The notes under the pieces were generated by a model. That model did not search any database and had not been told where the DNA came from. It worked only from the letters and a program-made list of their open reading frames with translations. Positions 44,570 through 52,383 of a DNA stretch of 64,000 bases are shown in pieces. The stretch spans positions 20,991-84,990 of the forward strand of contig NZ_JAKVIO010000016.1 in assembly GCF_022601895.1 (NCBI RefSeq). Direction: 5' to 3'. This stretch comes from Sphingomonas sp. LaA6.9 (GTDB lineage: Bacteria > Pseudomonadota > Alphaproteobacteria > Sphingomonadales > Sphingomonadaceae). How positions within the stretch are numbered: the first letter of the stretch is position 1; each line of letters begins with the position of its first letter. The translations under genes were made by a program, and so were the position numbers.

Positions 44570-45811
44570 ATGTCAAAAAATGCGGTGGTCATCGGCGGCG
44601 GAATAATAGGGCTTTGCACCGCCATGGCGCTGTCGCGGCGCGGCATCGAAGCGACTGTGATCGAAGCCGATAGCGCGCATCGCGCGGCCTCATGGGGCAA
44701 TGCGGGGCACGTCGCGATCGAACAGGTCGAACCGCTCGCGTCCTGGCCGATGATCCGCTCGGCACCCCGCCGGCTGTTCTCTGCGGGAGGCGCGCTCGCG
44801 CTGCCGATTCGCGATGCGGCGAAGTGGCTTCCCTTTGCGCTGCGGATGGCGGGCGCTGCCGGCAGGGTGCAGGCCGGCCGCGCGGCGCTCGATCCGCTGC
44901 TCGCCGGCGCGATGCCTGCCTGGCGAGAGCTCGTGGCTTCGCTGGATCAGCGATCCTGGCTGAAGGAAACGGGGCATTACGTGCTCTGGGAAAGCGCGGC
45001 GAGCGCTGCCGCCGGGCTCGATGCCTGGCGCCGTGCCGATACGGGCACCGCGCGCTTCCGCCCGATCGATGATGAGGAACGCGCGCAGCTCGCGTCGCTG
45101 CTCGCCCGCCCGCCCGCCGGCGGGATACGGTTCGAGAACACCGGGCAGGTCGCCGACCTCAAGGGGCTGGCGCGCGTGCTGGAAGAGAACCTTTGCAGCG
45201 CGGGCGGCACGATCCGCACTGCGCGCGTAACGGCGCTCGCAGTCGAGGACGACACCGCACGCGCCGTGCTTGAGGGCGGCGAACAGGTGACGGCCGATCT
45301 CGTCGTGGTGAGCGCGGGAGTCCGGTCGGGCGCGCTCATGCGCAGCATCGGGGTGCATGCGCCGATCATCGCCGAGCGCGGCTATCACCTCCATGCGCGC
45401 CGGAGTGACTGGCCGGACCTGCCGCCCTTGGTGTTCGAGGATCGCTCGATGATCGTCACGCGCTTCGATGACGGTCTGCGCGCGGCAAGCTTTGTCGAGC
45501 TCGGGGATGTCGACAGCCCCCCCGACCCGCGCAAATGGCAAAGGCTGCGCACGCATGTCAGCGCGCTCGGCCTGCCGATCGGCGCCGATGCCGTCGAATG
45601 GATGGGCGCGCGCCCGACGCTGCCCGACTATATCCCCGCGATCGGGCGCAGCCGCCGCGCGGCGAACCTGCTCTATGCCTTCGGGCACCAGCATCTCGGC
45701 CTGACGCTCGCACCGATCACCGCCGGGCTCGTGGCGGCGATGGCGACGGGCGCTCCTGCGCCGCTCGACCTCGCCCCCTATGATATCGAACGCTTCGCCA
45801 AAGGAAGATGA
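44570..45811 (+). CDS. FAD-dependent D-hydroxyproline oxidase/dehydrogenase (DadA-like)
   Basis: A 413-residue amine oxidase of the D-amino-acid dehydrogenase type: FAD motif VVIGGGIIGLCTAMAL at the N-terminus, GNAGHVA segment, and C-terminal GARPTLPDYIPAIGRS and FGHQHLGLTLAP. In this context it oxidises cis-4-hydroxy-D-proline to 1-pyrroline-4-hydroxy-2-carboxylate. Only the residues from ATG 44570 belong to it; the frame open further upstream is antisense to the deaminase gene. Five bases separate it from the M24 peptidase gene. Confidence 0.93.
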   Translation: MSKNAVVIGGGIIGLCTAMALSRRGIEATVIEADSAHRAASWGNAGHVAIEQVEPLASWPMIRSAPRRLFSAGGALALPIRDAAKWLPFALRMAGAAGRVQAGRAALDPLLAGAMPAWRELVASLDQRSWLKETGHYVLWESAASAAAGLDAWRRADTGTARFRPIDDEERAQLASLLARPPAGGIRFENTGQVADLKGLARVLEENLCSAGGTIRTARVTALAVEDDTARAVLEGGEQVTADLVVVSAGVRSGALMRSIGVHAPIIAERGYHLHARRSDWPDLPPLVFEDRSMIVTRFDDGLRAASFVELGDVDSPPDPRKWQRLRTHVSALGLPIGADAVEWMGARPTLPDYIPAIGRSRRAANLLYAFGHQHLGLTLAPITAGLVAAMATGAPAPLDLAPYDIERFAKGR

Positions 45812-45815
45812 CGCC

Positions 45816-47003
45816 ATGACCATCGGAGGATCCACCATCGAGGCCGAGCTCGCAGCGCTTGCGCCCTTCGCCAGCCCTGCCCCCGCGATCACGCTCGATG
45901 AGCGGCTGGCGCGGATCGAGCGCGCACGCAAGCTGACGCGCGATGCCGGCGCCGACGCGCTGATCGTCGGTGCGGGCGCCAGCCTCAACTATTTCGCGGG
46001 CGTGCCCTGGGGCGCCAGCGAAAGACTGGTCGCGATGTTGCTGCCCGTCAGCGGCGATCCCGTCATGATCTGCCCAGCCTTCGAACAGGGGTCACTCGCG
46101 GCCGACCTTGCGATCGACGCCGGGTTGCGACTGTGGGAAGAGGACGAAAGCCCCTTCGCGCTGACCGCGGCGACGCTCCGCGACCTGGGCATTACTGCAC
46201 TCGCGGTCGATCCCGCACTCGCCTACGACATGGTGCATCGTCTCGGTCAGGCGATCGCACCCGTCGAGATCCGCGACGGCAGCGCGATCATCCATGGCTG
46301 CCGCATGCAGAAATCACCCGCCGAGCTTGCGCTCATGAAGCAGGCCAAGGCGATGACGCTCGCGGTTCACAAGGCCACAGCGCGCATCCTTGCGCCGGGC
46401 ATCACCACCACCGAGGTGCGCCGCTTTATCGATCAGGCGCATCGCAAGCTGGGCGCCGCGGGCAGCAGCTTCTGCATCGTCCAGTTCGGTCATGCCACCG
46501 CCTACCCTCACGGTATTCCCGGCGAGCAGCGGCTTGCGGAAAACGACCTTGTCCTCATCGACACGGGGTGTACCGTCCATGGCTATCACTCGGACATCAC
46601 GCGAACCTATGTCTTCGGTGACGCGACCGACGATCAGCGCCGCATCTGGGACCTCGAGCATGCTGCGCAGCAGGCCGCGTTCGAGGCGGTGCGGCCCGGC
46701 GTGCTCTGCGAGGCGGTCGACGCCGCGGCACGCGACCTTGTCACACGTGCCGGCCTTGGGCCCGACTACCGGCTGCCCGGCATTCCCCACCGCACCGGAC
46801 ACGGTATCGGGCTTTCGATTCACGAACCCGCCTATCTGGTGCGTGGCGACAAGACCCCGCTTGCGCCGGGCATGTGCTTTTCCAACGAGCCCATGATCGT
46901 TGTGCCCGGGCGTTTCGGCATCCGGCTTGAGGATCATTTCTACGTCACCGAAGAAGGGGCAGAGTGGTTCACGCCCCCGCAGCCGGCGATCGACGCGATC
47001 TAG
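45816..47003 (+). CDS. M24 family metallopeptidase (Xaa-Pro aminopeptidase/prolidase type)
   Basis: 395 residues, creatinase N-terminal domain then pita-bread domain with the metal ligands in order: D249 (LIDTG), D260 (YHSDITRTY), His in GHGIGLSIHE, Glu in SNEPMI and Glu in RLEDHF. These enzymes cleave peptide bonds before proline or hydroxyproline. AAGGAAGA precedes ATG 45816. No signal peptide, so it is cytosolic. Cotranscribed with the D-hydroxyproline oxidase, suggesting it frees hydroxyproline from imported short peptides. Confidence 0.92.
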   Translation: MTIGGSTIEAELAALAPFASPAPAITLDERLARIERARKLTRDAGADALIVGAGASLNYFAGVPWGASERLVAMLLPVSGDPVMICPAFEQGSLAADLAIDAGLRLWEEDESPFALTAATLRDLGITALAVDPALAYDMVHRLGQAIAPVEIRDGSAIIHGCRMQKSPAELALMKQAKAMTLAVHKATARILAPGITTTEVRRFIDQAHRKLGAAGSSFCIVQFGHATAYPHGIPGEQRLAENDLVLIDTGCTVHGYHSDITRTYVFGDATDDQRRIWDLEHAAQQAAFEAVRPGVLCEAVDAAARDLVTRAGLGPDYRLPGIPHRTGHGIGLSIHEPAYLVRGDKTPLAPGMCFSNEPMIVVPGRFGIRLEDHFYVTEEGAEWFTPPQPAIDAI

Positions 47004-47015
47004 GCCCCCGCTTAT

Positions 47016-47040
47016 CCACCCCGAGCCCAGCTCGGGGTGG
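47016..47040. terminator. hairpin between converging genes
   Basis: Perfect 11-base stem CCACCCCGAGC / GCTCGGGGTGG with a 3-base loop, between the M24 peptidase stop (47003) and the dehydrogenase stop (47046). No strong T-run on either side, so it is probably a weak bidirectional terminator. Confidence 0.6.
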
Positions 47041-47045
47041 TGGAT

Positions 47046-48062
47046 CTAGTCGAGCGAGGCTCTAAGATCCTCGTAAAGCGCACGCGGAATCCGGACGCCT
47101 TCAGCAAGGCTTTTCACGCGCGCCTCGAAACGACGTTGTGATGGCAGGCGCGCGCCCTGCTCTGTCATACCCGCGAACAGCGCCTCGGCGCGTTGCATAT
47201 GCTCCGCCGCCGCAGCGCCGAGGAAGCCCGCCGGATCAATCGCGACCACCAGCTCGCCGCCATAGGGCGATGCCTTTGCGCCATCGTCATGCGCGAGCGA
47301 TTCTGCGCTGGTCATGTCGCCGATCAGCGGCCCTGCTATCAGTTCGACCATCGCCGAGAGCGCCGATCCCTTATGCCCGCCAAAGGTCAGCATCGCACCC
47401 GCGAGCGCTGCCTCGGCTTCGGTGGTCGGATTGCCCTCACCATCGACGCCCCATCCTTCGGGGATCGGCTTGCCCGCGCGGCGGTGAAGCTCGATCTCGC
47501 CGCGCGCCACCGCCGTGGTCGCGAAGTCGAAGACGAACGGGTGGCCATCGGGACGCGGCCAGCCAAAGGCGATCGGATTGGTCCCGAACAGCGGCTTGAT
47601 CCCGCCCGCCGGCGCAACCCAGGCATGACTCGGCGTAAAGGCGAGCGCCACCAGCCCGTGCGCAGTCACCGCCTCGATCTCGGGCCAGAGCGCCGAGAAA
47701 TGGACGCAATTGTTGATCGCCATCGCGGCGATCCCCAGCCGCCGCGTGCGCGCAACCAGCCGGGGCAACCCAAGCTCGAACGCCGCCTGCGCATAGCCCC
47801 CGCACGCATCGACGCGCACCATCGCGGGCGCGGCGTCCATCATGACAGGCTCGGCGTCGGGCATGACCTTGCCCGCCTTCAGCGTATGGACGCAGACGAG
47901 CAGGCGGTAGAGGCCGTGCGAGGCACAGCCATCACGCTCGCCCGCAACCATCGTCTCGGCGACCGGATCGACATGCGGCGGCTTCAGCCCGTGCCGCGCA
48001 AGGACGTTGCGCGCGAAGTCACGCGCCTCGTCGAGCGACATTTGAACGAATGCGTCACTCAT
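47046..48062 (-). CDS. malate/L-lactate dehydrogenase-type (Ldh/DpkA) NAD(P)H oxidoreductase
   Basis: A 338-residue member of the malate/L-lactate dehydrogenase family: DGCASHGLYRLLV, NCVHFSALWPEIEA, the GTNPIAFGWP nucleotide-binding segment and a C-terminal GGHKGSALSAMVELIAG. Family members include 1-pyrroline-2-carboxylate reductase, which works in trans-3-hydroxyproline or D-proline metabolism; given the locus this is the favoured role, but sugar-acid or ureidoglycolate dehydrogenases are possible. The start overlaps the DUF885 stop; ATG 48065 is one codon earlier. Confidence 0.88.
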   Translation of the reverse strand: MSDAFVQMSLDEARDFARNVLARHGLKPPHVDPVAETMVAGERDGCASHGLYRLLVCVHTLKAGKVMPDAEPVMMDAAPAMVRVDACGGYAQAAFELGLPRLVARTRRLGIAAMAINNCVHFSALWPEIEAVTAHGLVALAFTPSHAWVAPAGGIKPLFGTNPIAFGWPRPDGHPFVFDFATTAVARGEIELHRRAGKPIPEGWGVDGEGNPTTEAEAALAGAMLTFGGHKGSALSAMVELIAGPLIGDMTSAESLAHDDGAKASPYGGELVVAIDPAGFLGAAAAEHMQRAEALFAGMTEQGARLPSQRRFEARVKSLAEGVRIPRALYEDLRASLD

Positions 48063-49818
48063 CATCGGGATACGGCCCCTTGCCGCCCTCCGCGATGAAG
48101 CGATCGACGCGCGCGTGAAGCACTGGCAGCGGCACCGAGCCGAGCTGGAGCACTGTGTCGTGGAAGGCGCGGATGTCGAACTTCGCGCCAAGTGCCTTCT
48201 CGGCCTTTCCACGCGCTTCGATGATCGAGAGCTCGCCAAGATAATAGGACAGCGCCTGCCCCGGCCAGGCGATATAGCGATCGACCTCGGTAGTGATCTC
48301 GTGTTTCGCGAGCGCGGTGTTGTCGAGCATATATTGCTGGGCCTGTGCACGCGTCCAGCCCATGGTGTGGATGCCCGTATCGACGACGAGCCGCGTCGCG
48401 CGCCACATCTGGTAACTCAGCATGCCGAAGCGGTCATAGGGCGTCTCGTACATCCCCATCTCGACCCCCAGCTTTTCCGCATAAAGCGCCCAGCCCTCGC
48501 CAAAGGCGGAGATGTAGGTCTGCTGACGGAATTCGGGCTGGTCCTTGTTCTCGCCCGCAAGCGGCATCTGGAATGCGTGGCCCGGCGCCGATTCATGCAG
48601 TGTGAGCGCGGTCAGCGAATAGAGCGGGCGCGCCGGCAGGTTGTAGGTGTTGACGAGGTAGATCCCCGGCCCACCGCGACCGCCCGTGTAATAGGGCGCG
48701 ACGTCGTCGGGGACGGGCTTGATCGCGAAGCGCTGGCGAGGCAGCCGGCCGAACCAGTCTCCCACCTTGGCATCAAACTGCTTGGCGATGAACGCGGCGC
48801 GCATCAGCAGCTCCTGCGGCGTCTTCGCATAGAATTGAGGATCGGTCCGCAGGAAGGTCAGAAAGGCGGGCAGGTCGCCCCTGAAGTCGGTTTCCTTCAT
48901 CACTTCGAGCATCTCGGCGCGGATCTTGCCCACCTCATCAAGGCCGATCTGGTGGATCTCCGCCGGGCTGAGATCGAGCGTCGTGAATTCGCGGATGCGC
49001 GACTGATAATAGGCCTTGCCGTCGGGTAGATCCCACGCCGCGAGCGACTTCTGCGCGCCCGGGATATATTCGTTGCGCAGGAAGGTGATTAGCGTCTTGT
49101 GCGCAGGGATCACATGATCACGGATCGCGGCGATCCCGGCCGCGCGCAGTTCGGCTTGCGTGGCGGCGGGGATGTTCGCGGGCATGTTCCGGAAGGGCGC
49201 ATAGAACGGATTCTGCTCGCTGGCGCCCGGCTTCAGCACCGAATCGACCGTCGCGTCGCGCCCCTGCAGCGTGACCTGCGGCGGGGTGAAGCCGCGCTTC
49301 AGGCCGGCGCGCATATTCTCGATATTCTGCGAGAAATAGCGCGGCAGCTCTGAAAGCTGGGAGACATAGTTGCGATAATCGGCTTCCTTCAGGAAGCTGC
49401 GCTGCGCGGTTCCCGCGACATTACCCCAGAAGCTGCTGTCCGAATTGAGCGGCCGCTCATATTCACGGAACTGCTGCTCAGCGATCAGCGCGACGATCTG
49501 ATTCTTGTAGATCTGGTAGTTGACCTGATCATCCGCCGAGAGCTTCGCCGCGTCGATGGCTTCGAGCTGGCGCAGCACGTCCTGCCAATAGGCGAGCCGC
49601 TTTTGCTGCGCGGCCAGGCCGACATCGGGAAGATGCGCGCTGATCTCGCGACCACTGTCCTCGTCGTCAGCGAACTGCTGCTTTCGCCAGTCCCACTCTT
49701 CCGTATACAGCGCCTTGAAGCGCGCTCCATCTGCCTCCGCAGCGGTCGCGGTGCCCGAAAGCGAAGCTGTTGCCCCCATCATTGCTGCGGTAATCATGGC
49801 GCGCGTGCGGAACCTCAT
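48055..49818 (-). CDS. exported DUF885 metallopeptidase-like protein (2)
   Basis: 587 residues with signal peptide ending TATAA. DUF885 motif HESAPGH (408-414) with downstream EGWALYAE; the rest aligns by eye with the homologue at 38690-40402 (LRTDPQFYA, LPDGKAYY, GMYETPYDRFGMLSYQMWRATRLV). The zinc motif has Ser where the other copy has Gly-Val, as often seen in this family. ATG 49818 is the first plausible start after the divergent promoter; upstream frame is antisense. Shares a promoter region with GH146/127, 93 bases apart. Confidence 0.92.
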   Translation of the reverse strand: MRFRTRAMITAAMMGATASLSGTATAAEADGARFKALYTEEWDWRKQQFADDEDSGREISAHLPDVGLAAQQKRLAYWQDVLRQLEAIDAAKLSADDQVNYQIYKNQIVALIAEQQFREYERPLNSDSSFWGNVAGTAQRSFLKEADYRNYVSQLSELPRYFSQNIENMRAGLKRGFTPPQVTLQGRDATVDSVLKPGASEQNPFYAPFRNMPANIPAATQAELRAAGIAAIRDHVIPAHKTLITFLRNEYIPGAQKSLAAWDLPDGKAYYQSRIREFTTLDLSPAEIHQIGLDEVGKIRAEMLEVMKETDFRGDLPAFLTFLRTDPQFYAKTPQELLMRAAFIAKQFDAKVGDWFGRLPRQRFAIKPVPDDVAPYYTGGRGGPGIYLVNTYNLPARPLYSLTALTLHESAPGHAFQMPLAGENKDQPEFRQQTYISAFGEGWALYAEKLGVEMGMYETPYDRFGMLSYQMWRATRLVVDTGIHTMGWTRAQAQQYMLDNTALAKHEITTEVDRYIAWPGQALSYYLGELSIIEARGKAEKALGAKFDIRAFHDTVLQLGSVPLPVLHARVDRFIAEGGKGPYPDDE

Positions 49819-49849
49819 CTTTGCCCTTCTCCAGACTGTTGCCAAAGCA

Positions 49850-49866
49850 ATCGTATACCGTATAAC
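49850..49866. promoter_or_regulatory. locus operator, copy 2 (divergent DUF885/arabinofuranosidase promoters)
   Basis: ATCGTATACCGTATAAC, identical to copy 1 at 44522-44538. It lies in the middle of the 93-base divergent gap. On the plus strand TTGCCA, a 16-base spacer and TATAAC (49861-49866) form a plausible promoter whose -10 is inside the operator, which fits repression by occlusion. Confidence 0.8.
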
Positions 49867-49911
49867 TTGCCCATGCAACTGTCCGACAAATTGACCGAGG
49901 GAGGGACTATA

Positions 49912-52296
49912 ATGACCGATCACGGGCCCTGCGCCAGCCGCCGCGAGCTTCTTTACGGTGTAGCGCTCAGCGCGATGATCGCTGGCGTTCCGACCATTGC
50001 GCGCGCGGCCACGACAGCGACCGCCCTCCCCGCGAGGGCGAAAGCGCTGCCGCTTGCCGACGTCCGCTTGCTGCCTTCGCATTTCCTCGACGCGGTCGAG
50101 GCCAATCGACGCTATCTCATGTCGCTGGAGCCCGATCGGCTCCTCCACAATTATCACAAGTTCGCCGGCCTCCCGACGAAGGGCGCGATCTATGGCGGCT
50201 GGGAAAGCGACACGATCGCGGGCGAAGCGCTTGGCCATTATCTGAGCGCGCTCGCGCTGCTCCATGCACAGACGGGCGACGCCGAGGCAAAGCAGCGCAT
50301 CGACTATATCATCGACGAACTCGCGCGCTGCCAGTCGGCGCATGGCGACGGCTATGTCGCTGGCTTCATGCGCAAGCGCAAGGACGGCAAGGTTGTCGAC
50401 GGCAAGGAGATCTTTCCCGAGATCATGCGCGGTGAGATCCGCTCGGCGGGCTTCGACCTCAACGGCTGCTGGGTCCCCTTCTACAACTGGCACAAGCTCT
50501 TCGCAGGGCTCATGGACGCACAGGCACTGACGGGCAATCGCAAGGCGGTGCCCGTCGCGGTCGCGCTCGGCGGCTATATCGAAAAGGTCTTCGCCGCGCT
50601 CGACGATGCGCAGACCCAGACCGTGCTCGACTGCGAGCATGGGGGCATCAACGAGAGCTTCGCCGAGCTCTACGCGCGCACCAGTGACAAGCGGTGGCTT
50701 GCGCTTTCAGAGCGGCTCTATCACCACAAGGTTCTCGATCCGATGGTGGCGAAGCGCGACGAGCTCGCCAACATCCATGCCAACACGCAGGTGCCCAAGC
50801 TCATCGGCCTCGCGCGCCTTTACGAGCTGACGGGCAACCCCGAGCGCGCGATCGCGGCGCGCTTCTTCTGGGAGCGCGTGACGGGCCATCACAGCTATGT
50901 GATCGGCGGCAATGCCGACCGCGAATATTTCTTCGGTCCCGATCGCATCGCCGATCACATCACCGAACAGACCTGCGAATCCTGCAACACCTACAACATG
51001 CTCAAGCTCACGCGGCACCTGTTCGCCTGGGCGCCCGAGGGTGCGCTGTTCGACTATTATGAGCGCGCGCACCTCAACCACATCCTCGCGCACCAGAACC
51101 CCAGGACCGGCATGTTCACCTATATGATGCCGCTGATGTCGGGCACGAAGCGCGAGTGGTCCGATCCCTTCGACAGCTTCTGGTGCTGTGTCTGCTCGGG
51201 CATGGAAAGCCACGCCAAGCACGGCGACTCGATCTGGTGGGAGGGCGACGACACGCTGTTCGTCAATCTCTTCATCCCCTCGCGCGCCGAATGGAAGGCG
51301 CAGAGCGCGAGCTTCGAGATCGCGACGCGCTATCCCTATGAAGGTCGCGTCGAGCTCAAGGTCGCCGAACTCAAGGGTTCGGGGCGTTTTGCGGTTGCGC
51401 TGCGTATTCCCGGCTGGGCGAAGCAGTCGTCGATCCAGGTCAACGGCAAGCCCGTCGGGGCGGTCACGGGCAATGGCTATGCCGTCGTGCGCCGCCGCTG
51501 GAAGGCGGGCGATGTCGTCACGCTCGACCTGCCGCTCGACCTCCGCCTCGAAGCTACGCCGGGCAATGACGACGTCGTCGCTGTACTGCGCGGCCCGATG
51601 GTGCTCGCCGCCGATCTCGGCGCGGCCGAAACGCCCTTCGACGCCGCAGCCCCCGCGCTCGTCGGCAGCGACATCGTCGCGGGCTTCCAGCCCGTAGCGC
51701 TCACGGATGCGACCTATCGCTCGCAGGGCATCGGGCGCCCGGGCGACATGAGCTTCGGGCCCTTCTACCGCAACTATGAGCGCCGCAGCGCGGTCTATTT
51801 CCGGCGCTTCACCGATGCCGAATGGGCGAAGGCCGAGGTCGCCTATGCCGCCGAACAGGCGCGGCTGAAGGATCTGGCGGCGCGCTCGGTCGATGTGATG
51901 CACCTCGGCGAAATGCAGCCCGAACGCGATCACGCGCTGACGTCGGACATCTCCTACCCCGTCGTCTATCGCGGACGGAACGGGCGCGATGCGCGCACGG
52001 GCGGCTTCTTCGAGTTCACTATGAAGGTGAAGCCCGGCCCGCTGATGCTGCAGGCAACCTATTGGGGCGAGGAGCGCAAGCGCCTCTTCCACATCCTCGT
52101 CGACGGCAAGCGCGTCGCGTCGCAGACGCTCAACAGCGAGAAGCCCGGCGAGTTCTTCGACGTGGAATATGCAATCCCAGAGGCGCTGACCAGGGGCAAG
52201 AAGCAGGTCAAGATCCGCTTCGAGCCCGAACCCGGCAACACCGCGGGCCCCGTCTTCGGCGTCACGATCTTCACGCCCAGGACGACCACAGCCTGA
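49912..52296 (+). CDS. GH146/GH127-type beta-L-arabinofuranosidase, exported
   Basis: 794 residues, formerly DUF1680. N-terminal twin-arginine-like signal (SRRELLYGVALSA), alpha/alpha-barrel catalytic domain and C-terminal beta domains. The cysteine-zinc site is intact: E356 and C358 in TCESC (354-358) and C425-C426 in FWCCVCSGME; a glutamate in NADREYFFG fits the acid/base. The FWCC..GMESHAKHGD pattern resembles GH146 more than GH127. It removes terminal beta-L-arabinofuranose, as in pectic arabinan or hydroxyproline-linked arabinans of extensin. GAGGGAGGG precedes ATG 49912. Confidence 0.9.
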   Translation: MTDHGPCASRRELLYGVALSAMIAGVPTIARAATTATALPARAKALPLADVRLLPSHFLDAVEANRRYLMSLEPDRLLHNYHKFAGLPTKGAIYGGWESDTIAGEALGHYLSALALLHAQTGDAEAKQRIDYIIDELARCQSAHGDGYVAGFMRKRKDGKVVDGKEIFPEIMRGEIRSAGFDLNGCWVPFYNWHKLFAGLMDAQALTGNRKAVPVAVALGGYIEKVFAALDDAQTQTVLDCEHGGINESFAELYARTSDKRWLALSERLYHHKVLDPMVAKRDELANIHANTQVPKLIGLARLYELTGNPERAIAARFFWERVTGHHSYVIGGNADREYFFGPDRIADHITEQTCESCNTYNMLKLTRHLFAWAPEGALFDYYERAHLNHILAHQNPRTGMFTYMMPLMSGTKREWSDPFDSFWCCVCSGMESHAKHGDSIWWEGDDTLFVNLFIPSRAEWKAQSASFEIATRYPYEGRVELKVAELKGSGRFAVALRIPGWAKQSSIQVNGKPVGAVTGNGYAVVRRRWKAGDVVTLDLPLDLRLEATPGNDDVVAVLRGPMVLAADLGAAETPFDAAAPALVGSDIVAGFQPVALTDATYRSQGIGRPGDMSFGPFYRNYERRSAVYFRRFTDAEWAKAEVAYAAEQARLKDLAARSVDVMHLGEMQPERDHALTSDISYPVVYRGRNGRDARTGGFFEFTMKVKPGPLMLQATYWGEERKRLFHILVDGKRVASQTLNSEKPGEFFDVEYAIPEALTRGKKQVKIRFEPEPGNTAGPVFGVTIFTPRTTTA

Positions 52297-52354
52297 AACA
52301 CAAGGGACCCCGGCTTGCACCGGGTCCCGGGTTCGAGTTGCGATGCGTATGAAG

Positions 52355-52383
52355 GGGCCCCGGCGCAAGCCGGGGCCCTTTTT
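52355..52383 (+). terminator. Rho-independent terminator of the arabinofuranosidase gene
   Basis: Stem GGGCCCCGGC / GCCGGGGCCC, loop GCAA, then TTTTT. A second GC-rich hairpin (about 52304-52327) lies just before it. The final T bases touch the stop codon of the opposing gene at 52383. Confidence 0.9.
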
